Positions 32,525 to 41,096 of a stretch of 54,144 nt of DNA are shown here, in pieces (the stretch's first letter is position 1; every line of letters starts with the position of its first letter). The position numbers and the translations under genes were made by a program. A model generated the notes under the pieces. That model saw nothing but the letters and a program-made list of their open reading frames with translations. It searched no databases and was not told the DNA's origin. Where the stretch lies: assembly GCF_900188095.1 (NCBI RefSeq), contig NZ_FZOT01000024.1, forward strand, positions 1 through 54,144. Reading direction: 5' to 3'. This DNA is from Noviherbaspirillum humi. GTDB lineage: Bacteria; Pseudomonadota; Gammaproteobacteria; Burkholderiales; Burkholderiaceae_D.

Positions 32525-33019
32525 TTACCGGATGAACCATTCGACGGCGGCCGAGGCGAGATAGAGGCCCAGGCCGAAGACGGCGTGATTGACCACGCTG
32601 CGCATGCAGTTCCTGAACGGAGTCGGCGTCCTGGAAGCGGCGATGCCCATGCCCATGGCGGGCTGCATCGCCAGCAGGGGCACCGCGACCGTGCCCAGGC
32701 CAACCGCGACGGCGGGCAGGAGCGACGGCGCGCGCATCCAGGCTGTCCCTTCCAGGCCGACCAGCAAGCCCGCGAACGCGATGCCGATCGCATAGTGGCC
32801 CAGCCAGCCGAGGACGCGTTCTCCGGGAATGGGCAGCGCCTTGCCGATGGATGGATGAACCAGCGTGCCGCGGAAGCAGTGCCCGACCCATCGGCCGATG
32901 AACGCGAAATTCAGGGTCTGCACACCCATGCGTTTCAGCAGCAGAAGCCAGGCATCCATCACGGCGGTGGCGCCGGTTCCAAGCAAAATGATTCGCACAA
33001 AGGCTTCGGTGGCGGTCAT
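32525..33019 (-). CDS. DUF2938 family membrane protein
   Basis: The 164-residue protein has about four hydrophobic helices (3-28, 65-88, 93-117, 140-160) and the DUF2938 motifs TAVMDAWLLLLKRMG, FIGRWVGH and NHAVFGLGLYL. Function is unknown. AAAGGAG precedes the ATG. It is divergent from a MerR-type regulator with a palindrome between them, an arrangement I associate with this family. Confidence 0.85.
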   Translation of the reverse strand: MTATEAFVRIILLGTGATAVMDAWLLLLKRMGVQTLNFAFIGRWVGHCFRGTLVHPSIGKALPIPGERVLGWLGHYAIGIAFAGLLVGLEGTAWMRAPSLLPAVAVGLGTVAVPLLAMQPAMGMGIAASRTPTPFRNCMRSVVNHAVFGLGLYLASAAVEWFIR

Positions 33020-33070
33020 GGCAATGCTCCTTTCGTTTGACGGGTGAACTTGATGAGCCCACTATAGAAG

Positions 33071-33086
33071 TTGAAGTCGACTTCAA
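33071..33086. promoter_or_regulatory. MerR-type operator between DUF2938 and MerR genes
   Basis: TTGAAGTCGACTTCAA is a perfect 16-bp palindrome placed 52 bases before the DUF2938 ATG and 18 bases before the MerR ATG. MerR-family sites of similar form (TTGAAGNNNNCTTCAA) lie between -35 and -10 of the controlled promoter. Confidence 0.65.
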
Positions 33087-33103
33087 GTCAAGGAGGGTTT
33101 GCC

Positions 33104-33550
33104 ATGGATATCGCCGAGGTTGCCGGACGCTCCGGCGTTCCGGCATCGACGCTGCGCTACTACGAACGCAAGGGATTGATTGCCTCGACGGGCCGGCAGG
33201 GCCTGCGGCGGCAGTTCAATCCGGAGGTGCTGGATCAGCTCGCCTTGATCGCGCTAGGCCAGGCCGCGGGATTATCCCTGGATGAGATCGGCTCGATGCT
33301 GTCGCCGAGCGGCGGCCCTGCCATCAACCGGCAGCTTCTGTCCAGCAAGGCCGATGAAATCAACCGCACCATCGCACAATTGCGCGCGGTGAGCCGGGGA
33401 CTGCGGCACGCTGCCGCATGCCGGGCGCCGAGCCATGCCGAATGCCCGACTTTCCGGCGCCTGCTCAAGGCCGCGGCATCGGGTGCCCTGGAGAGCCGGC
33501 GGCAGGGAAAGGACATCGGGCCGACCGGCAAGCGAGGCAAGAAAGCGTAA
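33104..33550 (+). CDS. MerR-family regulator
   Basis: The 148-residue protein has the N-terminal MerR winged helix (IAEVAGRSGVPASTLRYYERKGLI, about 3-26), a dimerisation helix and a short C-terminal region with Cys and His (AAACRAPSHAECPTF) that might hold a metal or redox centre. AAGGAGG upstream selects ATG 33104. It probably controls the divergent DUF2938 gene. The stop is 6 bases from the stop of the convergent LysR gene. The basic tail after residue 130 is of unknown use. Confidence 0.88.
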   Translation: MDIAEVAGRSGVPASTLRYYERKGLIASTGRQGLRRQFNPEVLDQLALIALGQAAGLSLDEIGSMLSPSGGPAINRQLLSSKADEINRTIAQLRAVSRGLRHAAACRAPSHAECPTFRRLLKAAASGALESRRQGKDIGPTGKRGKKA

Positions 33551-33555
33551 AACGC

Positions 33556-34539
33556 TCAACGCGGCTGATCGCCAGGCGGCCGCTTCTCCACGCCGTCCAG
33601 CATCCTGCGCACCTTCTCTTCCTGCGCCTGGCAGGCCGGCCCGGAGAATTCCTGCTGAAGGGCGTCGAGAAAGACCCGGGTGCGGGCGGGCATCAGGCGG
33701 CGGCCGGGGAACACGGCCCAGGCCGTTTCGGACGGCAGGTTCCACCCGGGCAGGACGGTCTCCAATTCGCCTCTTTGCACCTGGGCATAGGCAAAGTGAT
33801 CGGGCACGGCGACGATGCCGGCATCAAGGCAGGCCAGGCGGATCAGCAGTTCCGGCGAATTGACGGCGCCGCTCTGCACGGTGGCCATCGCGGCCAGGTC
33901 GAAGCGCTCGGTCCTGCGGCTCAAAATCCAGTTCGCCGCCTGGCCCGACGGCTGCAGCAGCCGCAGCACCGCATGCCCGGCCAGGTCGGCGGGATGGGCC
34001 GGCCGGCCCTGCCGTGCCAGGTAAGCCGGCGATGCGTACAGCCCCACCGACAAGACCGCCAGGCGCCGGGCGGCCAGCGTTGCATCGTCGGGCAGGCTGC
34101 CGGCGCGGATGGCGAGATCGAAGTTCTCCCCGATCAAGTCGACCCGGCGCGGGGACAGGTCGAGTTGCAGTTGGATGGCGGGGTAATCCCGCAGGAAGCG
34201 CGCGAGCATCGGAGCCAGCACCACGTTGGCCAGATCCCCCGGCATCGATACCCGCAGCCGCCCGGCAGGGCGCGCCTGCCGATGCTGGGCCAGGGAGGCA
34301 GCCGCCTCGACTTCAGACGCCACCTGGTGCGCATGCTCGAGCATGCTCCTGCCGAAATCGGTAAGCGTCAGCTGGCGCGTCGTGCGCAGCAGCAGACGTT
34401 CGCCGAGATGGCCTTCGAGGGCGGCGATGCGCCGCGAAACGGTGGACTTGGGCAGGCCGACCCGCTGTGCCGCCCGGCTGAAACTGCCTTCATCCGCCAC
34501 GCGGGCAAACAGCAGCAAGTCATTCGGCTCGAGGTCCAT
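33556..34539 (-). CDS. LysR-type regulator divergent from azoreductase
   Basis: The 327-residue protein has the LysR helix-turn-helix (DLLLFARVADEGSFSRAAQRVGLPKSTVSRRIAALE, about 7-42) and a two-lobed effector domain (about 90-295). The start at 34539 is that of the family; the open frame goes on upstream through the azoreductase region but is a shadow. A perfect inverted repeat at 34566-34601 lies directly upstream. It probably controls the quinone/azo reductase gene and itself. Confidence 0.9.
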   Translation of the reverse strand: MDLEPNDLLLFARVADEGSFSRAAQRVGLPKSTVSRRIAALEGHLGERLLLRTTRQLTLTDFGRSMLEHAHQVASEVEAAASLAQHRQARPAGRLRVSMPGDLANVVLAPMLARFLRDYPAIQLQLDLSPRRVDLIGENFDLAIRAGSLPDDATLAARRLAVLSVGLYASPAYLARQGRPAHPADLAGHAVLRLLQPSGQAANWILSRRTERFDLAAMATVQSGAVNSPELLIRLACLDAGIVAVPDHFAYAQVQRGELETVLPGWNLPSETAWAVFPGRRLMPARTRVFLDALQQEFSGPACQAQEEKVRRMLDGVEKRPPGDQPR

Positions 34540-34565
34540 GGCAGCGCCCCTTCTCGTCGGTTGAT

Positions 34566-34601
34566 GGATAACATTGTCCCATTGGCGGAACAATGTTATC
34601 C
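34566..34601. promoter_or_regulatory. Perfect 12-12-12 inverted repeat, likely LysR operator
   Basis: GGATAACATTGT (34566-34577), a 12-base spacer, and ACAATGTTATCC (34590-34601) form a perfect inverted repeat starting 27 bases upstream of the LysR ATG and ending 39 bases before the azoreductase ATG at 34640. It is the only strong repeat between the divergent genes. Confidence 0.75.
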
Positions 34602-34639
34602 ATTCTAGCGTCTTCCGGTATGTTTTTGCGACGCCTAGA

Positions 34640-35293
34640 ATGGCTTCATCGATTCTCCGATACCCCGATACCCCAGACAAGGACAAGGCCATTAACATCC
34701 TGCAAGTCAATTCCAGCGCCCGCGCCGACGGTTCCCACTCCACCAGCCTGGCCAACGCCATCACCGCACGGCTGAAGCTTGCCCACCCCGGCGCCGCCGT
34801 CACGGTGCGCGACCTCGCGCGCACCCCGGCGGCCGAGTTGAATGAAGCGGCGCTGCAGGCCTTGTTCACGCCGGCGGAGCAGCGCACGCCGGAACAGGCC
34901 GCCCGTGTGGCCCAGGACGATGCCCTGATCGCGGAAATCCAGGCGGCCGACGTGGTGGTGCTGGGCGTGCCGATGTACAACTTCGGCGTGCCGGCGCAGT
35001 TGAAGAACTGGATCGATGCCATTTCGCGCGCCCGGGTGACCTTCCAGTACACTGCCAACGGCCCGGAAGGCCTGCTGAAAAACAAGAAGGTGTATGCGGC
35101 GCTGACGCGCGGCGGCGTCTATCGCGACACCGCGGCGGATACCCAGGCGCCCTACCTCAAAACCGTGCTGGGCTTCCTCGGCATGAACGACGTGCAATTC
35201 GTCTATGCCGAAGGCTTGGCCCTCGGCGCAGAAGCGGAACAGCAAGGGCTGGCCGCGGCCCGCGCAGAGATCGACGAGTCGGTGGCCGCCTGA
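34640..35293 (+). CDS. azoR: FMN-dependent NADH-azoreductase / NAD(P)H-quinone reductase
   Basis: The 217-residue flavodoxin-like protein matches Azo[45 protein letters not shown] and [12 protein letters not shown]. It reduces quinones and azo dyes with NADH. Its start is uncertain: ATG 34640 has no ribosome-binding site and adds about 17 residues; the family start M-x-I-L falls on an ATT codon at 34691 that has AAGG about 8 bases upstream. It is controlled by the divergent LysR gene and followed by the pirin gene after 66 bp. Confidence 0.9.
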   Translation: MASSILRYPDTPDKDKAINILQVNSSARADGSHSTSLANAITARLKLAHPGAAVTVRDLARTPAAELNEAALQALFTPAEQRTPEQAARVAQDDALIAEIQAADVVVLGVPMYNFGVPAQLKNWIDAISRARVTFQYTANGPEGLLKNKKVYAALTRGGVYRDTAADTQAPYLKTVLGFLGMNDVQFVYAEGLALGAEAEQQGLAAARAEIDESVAA

Positions 35294-35359
35294 GGGCTGG
35301 CTGCCGCTGGCTTCCCGGGCGCCGCTAGCCAGTCTCCGAACACCAGAAAGGAATTCGCC

Positions 35360-36268
35360 ATGTCCGACCAAGCAATCTCCGTCACGTCCGACATCCCCGG
35401 CATCAAGGGAGCCATCGTCCGCCACTCGCGCACGGTGGAGCGGCTGATCAAGGGCGTCGCTGCCACCGACGGCGACGGCGTGAAGCTCACCCGGGTGCTG
35501 ACGCAGCCACTGCAGCGCCGGCTCGACCCCTTCCTCATGCTCGATGCCTTCGGCACCGACGATCCGCAGGATTACATCGGCGGCTTCCCGGACCATCCGC
35601 ATCGCGGCTTCGAAACCGTGACCTACATGATCGCCGGCCGCCTGCGCCACCGCGACAGCGCCGGCAACGAAGGCTTGCTGGAGAATGGCGGGGTGCAATG
35701 GATGACGGCCGGCCGTGGCGTGATCCACTCCGAACTTCCGGAGCAGCAGGATGGGCGCATGGAAGGGTTCCAGCTATGGCTGAACCTGCCCGCCAGGGAC
35801 AAGATGAGCGCGCCCTGGTATCGCGACATCGCCAGCGGCAGCATCCCGGAATTCCGAACCGAGGAAGGCGTGACCGCGCGCGTCATCGCCGGCCAAAGCC
35901 ACGGGGTGGCCGGCGCGGTGCAGCGGGAGGCGACGCAGCCGCTTTACCTCGACCTGCATTTCGATGCGGCGGGCAGCTTCGCCCAGCCACTGCCCGCCGG
36001 CCACAATGCCTTCGTCTACGTGTGCCGGGGCGAGGCCGACATCGGCGGCAGCACGGTGCCGGCGCAATCGATGGCCATCCTGAAGAACGAAGCCGGAGCC
36101 GATGGCGTGACGATCAAGACCGGCGGCGCTGCGCGGGTGTTGCTGATCGCCGGACAGCCGCTCAACGAGCCGATCGCCCAGTACGGGCCGTTCGTGATGA
36201 ACACCAACCAGGAAATCTTCCAGGCCGTGGCGGATTTTCAGGCGGGCAGATTCGCGCCCGGCCAGTGA
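35360..36268 (+). CDS. Pirin family protein
   Basis: The 302-residue bicupin has the pirin metal site: FPDHPHRGFETVTYMIAG (two His), then H in GVIHSE and Glu in the same segment, and a C-terminal pirin domain. Some bacterial pirins oxidise quercetin or bind regulators; the role here is unknown. AAAGGAA precedes the ATG. The pairing with azoreductase fits a response to quinones or flavonoids, an inference. Confidence 0.93.
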   Translation: MSDQAISVTSDIPGIKGAIVRHSRTVERLIKGVAATDGDGVKLTRVLTQPLQRRLDPFLMLDAFGTDDPQDYIGGFPDHPHRGFETVTYMIAGRLRHRDSAGNEGLLENGGVQWMTAGRGVIHSELPEQQDGRMEGFQLWLNLPARDKMSAPWYRDIASGSIPEFRTEEGVTARVIAGQSHGVAGAVQREATQPLYLDLHFDAAGSFAQPLPAGHNAFVYVCRGEADIGGSTVPAQSMAILKNEAGADGVTIKTGGAARVLLIAGQPLNEPIAQYGPFVMNTNQEIFQAVADFQAGRFAPGQ

Positions 36269-36275
36269 AGCAGTC

Positions 36276-36318
36276 AAACCGCATGCCCGGTTCCCGCCAG
36301 GTTCGGGCATGCGGTTTT
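36276..36318. terminator. Bidirectional terminator between pirin and Bug-protein genes
   Basis: A 14-bp perfect stem (36276-36289 with 36304-36317) and 14-base loop lie between two convergent genes; the run after the stem is T4 on the plus strand and T3 on the minus strand. Confidence 0.7.
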
Positions 36319-36329
36319 CCGCCGGATGG

Positions 36330-37310
36330 CTACTCCGACTTCATGTTCGCCTTCTTCGCCAAGGCGCCCAGCCGGGTGCGCTCCTTGTTCAGGAAGGCGG
36401 TGAAATCGGCCGTGGTGCCGGGCGCCGGCTCGATGCCGGAAGGAACCAGCTGATCGACCGCTTCCTTGGACTTCATCACCTCCTGCAGCTCGCGGCTCAT
36501 CCTGTCGATCACCTCCTGGGGGGTGCCCTTCGGCGCGAACACGCCGGCCCAGTGGCCGATGGAGACGCCGGGGAAGCCCTGCTCCGCGGCCGTCGGGAGC
36601 TGGTCGTAGGCGGAGATGCGCTTGTGATAGGTCGTCGCCAGCGCCTTCAGCCGCCCGGCCTTGACCTGCGGCAGGACCACGATGCTCGCTTCCGAAGTGA
36701 CGTCCACGTTATGGCCGATGACGCTGTTAACGCCTTCCTGGCCGCTCTTGAAGGGAACCAGCACGAACGGGATTGCTGTTGCTTCCTTCAGCATTTCCTC
36801 GACGAAGTGCGGCGTGCTGCCGCTCCCCGCGGTGGCGAAGGTCAACCCCTCCTTGCCCCGGGACTTGGCCTGAGCGATCAGCTCCTTCAGATTGCTGGCG
36901 GGGAAATCCGAATTGACGACGATGACCGAAGGCGCCACCGCGATCATGCCCACCGGCACCAGGTCGCTATCGGCATAAGGCATCTTGGCCCGAAGCATGC
37001 TGTTGGTGACGACGCCGGCGGCGCCGATCAGGAAGGTATAGCCGTCCGGCTTGGACTTGGCGACGTACTCGGCGCCGACGATGGCGCCCGCGCCCGGCTT
37101 GTTCTCGATGATGACCGGCTGCCCCAGCCGCTTCGACAAGCCGGTGGCGGCGACGCGGGCCATGAGGTCGTTGGCGCCGCCTGGACCGAAAGGCACCACC
37201 ATCTGGACAGGCTTCTCGGGCCATGCGGCCACGGCCTGCAGCGGCAAGGCGGCGCCGAGCGCCATCAGCGCGGGGGCGAATGCGGTTTTCCTGTTCATGC
37301 GGAATTTCAT
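36330..37310 (-). CDS. Bug-family (TctC-like) solute-binding protein
   Basis: The 326-residue protein has a signal peptide (cleavage about after AVA at 28) and the Bug fold: WPEKPVQMVVPFGPGGANDLMAR, VIIENKPGAGAIVGAEYVAKSKPDGYTFLIG and FVPFKSGQE-like VLVPFKSGQEGVNSVIGHNVD. These proteins bind carboxylates or related compounds for tripartite tricarboxylate transporters and are numerous in Burkholderiales. No TctA/TctB membrane genes adjoin. CGGAGA precedes the ATG. Confidence 0.93.
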   Translation of the reverse strand: MKFRMNRKTAFAPALMALGAALPLQAVAAWPEKPVQMVVPFGPGGANDLMARVAATGLSKRLGQPVIIENKPGAGAIVGAEYVAKSKPDGYTFLIGAAGVVTNSMLRAKMPYADSDLVPVGMIAVAPSVIVVNSDFPASNLKELIAQAKSRGKEGLTFATAGSGSTPHFVEEMLKEATAIPFVLVPFKSGQEGVNSVIGHNVDVTSEASIVVLPQVKAGRLKALATTYHKRISAYDQLPTAAEQGFPGVSIGHWAGVFAPKGTPQEVIDRMSRELQEVMKSKEAVDQLVPSGIEPAPGTTADFTAFLNKERTRLGALAKKANMKSE

Positions 37311-37547
37311 GGCGTATCTCCGTTCGACAAAAAAGCCAGCAATACCGCCGCGTCAGGTGCTTCCAATCCGATGCCGCGATTCACCGGACGGCGGCTGAAC
37401 GACTTGCCCTTGCTGCCGCAAGCAGCGCAAAGTTTGACGCAGCGCCCGATAAGTTCAAGCGTAACCGGTTAACGTGTCATTGCGTATCGCACTTTGCACT
37501 GGACTGGCGTTCCATCAACGCCGCAACCGGCTACAGGACACTGCATC

Positions 37548-37904
37548 ATGCTTCGTTGCTTCGCGTATTTTCTGTGGGCGGTGGTCCGCCTTCCGCATGA
37601 CCTCTTCCACAGCCTGTACCGCGATTACTGCCAGGAGTCGGGTCAGGAAGGAAGGCTGCTGCTGTATCGCCTGCAGGCGCTCGTCGCCGTCACCGTGGGC
37701 CTGCTCAACCTGGTGTTCATCGGCCACCTGCCGGATTGGCTCCAGGACGAAAGGCCCGGCAGCGAGCTGGCTTTCGTGCTGTTCATCGATTACTTCGCAT
37801 GGTGCAAGATCGGCGCGCTGCGCCGGATCCTGAATCAGCCGCGCGCTCCTCATCCCGCCCCGGCCGACGCCTCGCGCCCCCGGCCGCCCTCATCCAGCCG
37901 CTGA
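37548..37904 (+). CDS. Hypothetical protein with one or two membrane helices
   Basis: The 118-residue protein starts with a hydrophobic segment (CFAYFLWAVVRLPHDLF), has a second one (about 45-60, LVAVTVGLLNLVFIG) and a proline-rich tail (PHPAPADASRPRP). No family is recognised. AGGA lies about 9 bases before ATG 37548. It may be co-transcribed with the helicase gene, 175 bp downstream. Confidence 0.6.
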   Translation: MLRCFAYFLWAVVRLPHDLFHSLYRDYCQESGQEGRLLLYRLQALVAVTVGLLNLVFIGHLPDWLQDERPGSELAFVLFIDYFAWCKIGALRRILNQPRAPHPAPADASRPRPPSSSR

Positions 37905-38079
37905 GCGCCGCCTTCGAGTCTCATCTATCCGCAAGACAACAGGCGCAACGCCTGCGCCGGCATTCGGCGCGTCTTCGATGCGGCAAAAACGCCCGGCCAA
38001 TATCGTACCCGGTCGCATCGGAGTAGACTGCACGGCAAATCCATCATCCGTCTCGATTCGAGACCCTGCGAGATCCGTT

Positions 38080-40365
38080 ATGTCCGACAATACCTTCCCC
38101 CTTTTTACTGACCTCAAGCTGAAACCGCCCATCCTGAAAGTGCTGCAGGAACTGGGTTACGAATCCCCTTCGCCCATCCAGGCGGCGACCATCCCGGTCC
38201 TGCTGGAAGGGCGGGATGTCATCGGCCAGGCGCAGACCGGCACCGGCAAGACCGCGGCCTTCGCCTTGCCCATCCTCGAGCGCATCGACGTCAGCCAGGG
38301 CGTGCCGCAAGCCCTGGTGCTGGCGCCGACGCGCGAGCTGGCCATTCAGGTCGCCGAGGCTTTCCAGCGCTATGCCACGCACATCCCCGGCTTTCATGTG
38401 CTGCCGATATACGGCGGCCAGAGCTACGGTCCGCAGCTGAGCGCGCTGCGGCGCGGCGTGCAGGTGGTGGTGGGCACGCCCGGCCGCGTGATCGATCACA
38501 TGGAAAAGCAATCCCTGGACCTTTCCCAGCTCAAGACCATGGTGCTCGACGAGGCGGACGAGATGCTGCGCATGGGATTCATCGACGACGTCGAAACCAT
38601 CCTGCAGCAAACGCCGGAGTCGCGTCAGACCGCGCTGTTTTCCGCGACCATGCCTTCCGCGATCCGTCGCATCGCCCAGACCTACCTGCGCAACCCGGCG
38701 GAAGTCACCATCGCTGCCAAAACCGGGACGGCGGAAAACATCCGCCAGCGCTACTGGCTGGTCAGCGGCCTGCACAAGCTCGATGCGCTCACGCGCATCC
38801 TGGAAGCCGAGCCCTTCGACGGCATGATCATCTTCGCGCGCACCAAGCTCGGCACGGAGGAGCTGGCGACCAAGCTGCAGGCGCGCGGCTTCTCCGCCGC
38901 CGCCATCAATGGCGACATGGCGCAGCAGCAGCGCGAACGCACGATCCAGCTGCTCAAGGACGGCAAGATCGACATCCTCGTGGCGACCGATGTGGCGGCG
39001 CGGGGACTGGACGTGGAACGCATCAGCCACGTGATCAACTACGACGTGCCGTACGACCCGGAGAGCTACACGCACCGCATCGGCCGTACCGGCCGCGCCG
39101 GACGCAGCGGCGAAGCGATCCTGTTCATCGCGCCGCGCGAGCGCAACCTGCTCAAGGCGATCGAGCGCGCGACGCGCCAGCCGGTTTCGCCCATGACCCT
39201 GCCGTCCATCCAGGCGGTCAACGACGTGCGCATCACCCGCTTCAAGGACCAGATCAGCGAAACGCTGGCGGCGGGAGGGCTGGAAGAATTCCGCTCCCTT
39301 ATCGAAGACTATGAACGCGAAAGCAATGTCCCGGCGGTCGAGATCGCCGCGGCGCTCGCGAAACTGGCGCGCGGCGACGTGCCGCTGCTGCTCGACCAGG
39401 ACCGGCGCGAGCCGCAGCATGAACGCGCGGAGCGCGGCCATCCGTCCGGCGATCGCGCCGAGCGCATGGACCGCCCGGCTCGGCCCGACCGCAACAACCG
39501 CACCTTCGTGCAACCCGACCGGCCGGCGGATCGGGAGTTCGGCGAGCGCGCCTTCGCCAAAAAGCCGCGCGTCGACCGCCCGCCGGAAGCCGGCATGCAG
39601 GCCTACCGCATCGAAGTGGGCCACGTGCACGGTGTGAAGCCGGGCAATATCGTTGGCGCCATTGCCAACGAAGCGGGTCTGGAGGCCAGGCATATCGGCC
39701 GCATCGAAATCTACGACGATTACAGCACGCTGGATCTTCCAGAAGGCATGCCGGACGATCTCCTCCACCACCTCAAGAAGGTGTGGGTCGCCGGCCAGCA
39801 ACTGCGCATCAGCCGCGAGGGCGAGTCCATGGCGGCCGGCAGGAGCGGGAAGGCCGGCCCGTCTGCGCCGGAGGACGCCGGCGACCGTCCCGGCAAGCCG
39901 CCACGCAGGGACCTGCAGGAACGCGGCGCGCAGGCCAGCGAGACGCCGGCACCGAAAAAGGCGCGCGACGCCGGCCGCAATCCCGTGGGCATGCAGACCT
40001 ACCGCATCGAAGTGGGACATGCGCATGGCGTGAAGCCGGCCAACATCGTCGGCGCCATCGCCAACGAAGCGGGCCTGGAGGCCAGGCATATCGGCCGCAT
40101 CGACATTCATGCTGACTACAGCACGCTCGAACTCCCGGCAGGCATGCCGAGGGAGATCTTCGAGCAGTTGAAAACGGTGACGGTCTCCGGCCAGCAGCTG
40201 CGCATCAGCCATGCTCCCGGAGAGCAGGACGCCACCGCCCGCAACGGTGCGCACCGCAAGCAGACCGGAGACAGGCCGCCTGCCCGGGGAAACACCGGAG
40301 CGGACAGGCGCAGCGCGGATGCGGCCAAACCCAGGGCGCATCGCAAGGGCGGAAAGCAGTCCTGA
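38080..40365 (+). CDS. deaD: DEAD-box RNA helicase, DeaD/CsdA type, with two DbpA domains
   Basis: The 761-residue protein has a full helicase core (about 1-370): Q motif, AQTGTGKT (51-58), DEAD (157-160), SAT and HRIGRTGRAGR. A linker with Arg/Asp/Pro follows (about 470-500). The C-terminus holds two copies of the DbpA/CsdA RNA-binding domain (about 505-580 and 637-710), nearly identical at the start (GMQ-A/T-YRIEVGH, IVGAIANEAGLEARHIGRI). E. coli DeaD has one. The protein unwinds RNA during ribosome assembly and cold growth. No clear ribosome-binding site precedes ATG 38080 (GAGATCC). AGTAGACTGC about 55 bases upstream is shared with infA. Confidence 0.93.
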   Translation: MSDNTFPLFTDLKLKPPILKVLQELGYESPSPIQAATIPVLLEGRDVIGQAQTGTGKTAAFALPILERIDVSQGVPQALVLAPTRELAIQVAEAFQRYATHIPGFHVLPIYGGQSYGPQLSALRRGVQVVVGTPGRVIDHMEKQSLDLSQLKTMVLDEADEMLRMGFIDDVETILQQTPESRQTALFSATMPSAIRRIAQTYLRNPAEVTIAAKTGTAENIRQRYWLVSGLHKLDALTRILEAEPFDGMIIFARTKLGTEELATKLQARGFSAAAINGDMAQQQRERTIQLLKDGKIDILVATDVAARGLDVERISHVINYDVPYDPESYTHRIGRTGRAGRSGEAILFIAPRERNLLKAIERATRQPVSPMTLPSIQAVNDVRITRFKDQISETLAAGGLEEFRSLIEDYERESNVPAVEIAAALAKLARGDVPLLLDQDRREPQHERAERGHPSGDRAERMDRPARPDRNNRTFVQPDRPADREFGERAFAKKPRVDRPPEAGMQAYRIEVGHVHGVKPGNIVGAIANEAGLEARHIGRIEIYDDYSTLDLPEGMPDDLLHHLKKVWVAGQQLRISREGESMAAGRSGKAGPSAPEDAGDRPGKPPRRDLQERGAQASETPAPKKARDAGRNPVGMQTYRIEVGHAHGVKPANIVGAIANEAGLEARHIGRIDIHADYSTLELPAGMPREIFEQLKTVTVSGQQLRISHAPGEQDATARNGAHRKQTGDRPPARGNTGADRRSADAAKPRAHRKGGKQS
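39592..40212 (+). repeat. In-gene tandem duplication of the DbpA-type domain
   Basis: The coding segments 39592-39825 and 39988-40212 encode two similar RNA-binding domains, 396 bases (132 codons) apart, in frame and separated by a basic low-complexity linker. Most differences are conservative, so the duplication looks recent or is kept similar. Confidence 0.85.
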
Positions 40366-40541
40366 CCCGTCAGGCTACTTCACCCGCTGCGCAGCGCGCC
40401 ATCGCCCTGACAACGGCGCGAGTCGATTACTGCCTTTGAGCCGTTCGGTGTTCGTGATGGACGCATGCGCCGGCAGCGGCCGGCCCGCTTCTCCCGCGGG
40501 CCGGCAACCGTCAGCCGATCGGTGATGCGCCGGCAGGAATG

Positions 40542-40784
40542 TCAGTGGGCGCCTTTCTGCTTCGGCATCAGGGGGCGCCGCTGTACCTGCATGTCGTGAA
40601 GCTTGTTCTGCATGATCGAGAGCAAGACCTCGTGTTCCTCTGTCGGCCACCCCATCGCCCGTGCTTCCGCGATGCGCTGGCGTTGAAGCATGAGCCGCTC
40701 CTCTTCTTCCGCAATGCGTTGTTCGACCTGGGCAAGATGCTGCGCTTTCTCCGCTTTCTCTGCGTTCTCTGCTTTCCTGGACAT
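40542..40784 (-). CDS. Small coiled-coil protein
   Basis: The 80-residue protein is almost all charged helix (SRKAENAEKAEKAQHLAQ, EQRIAEEEERLMLQRQRIAEA), predicted to form a coiled coil about 5-45, with a basic tail (RRPLMPKQKGAH). GGAGG 5 bases before the ATG is a good ribosome-binding site. It is a cytoplasmic protein of unknown function, lying alone between the helicase and the AI-2E gene on the other strand. Confidence 0.7.
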   Translation of the reverse strand: MSRKAENAEKAEKAQHLAQVEQRIAEEEERLMLQRQRIAEARAMGWPTEEHEVLLSIMQNKLHDMQVQRRPLMPKQKGAH

Positions 40785-41096
40785 GGTTCCTCCATGGGTA
40801 GAGTTTCAAGGTAGGACACGCGGCAGGTGACGTCAACCGGCCGGGAGTATCGAACGGCGCCTGTCGATAGCCGCGGGACATGGGCTGGTCCGTTCCGGGA
40901 ACCGGCGCTTCATCGGGAACGGCCGGTCCGGTCGACCGGCAACGTCCGATCTCACGAGCTCCACCGGCCGTTATTCGATGAGGATTCGGCCCGCGCACCG
41001 CGCAAGGACGGCGTTTGACGCTATCGCGCGCTTTCCGATATCGTTTGCCTTTTTTCGTCGACATGAACCGCTGGCCGTGTCGTCAACGGCAAGCCC
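40785..41096. other. Intergenic region before the AI-2E-family gene
   Basis: No gene is seen. A 12-bp palindrome CCGGTCGACCGG lies at about 40928-40939, of unknown meaning. Confidence 0.4.

Noticed and set aside
38044-40341. 765-codon minus-strand frame opposite the DEAD-box helicase
   Set aside because: No motif and shadow-like composition; the plus-strand frame has all helicase motifs.
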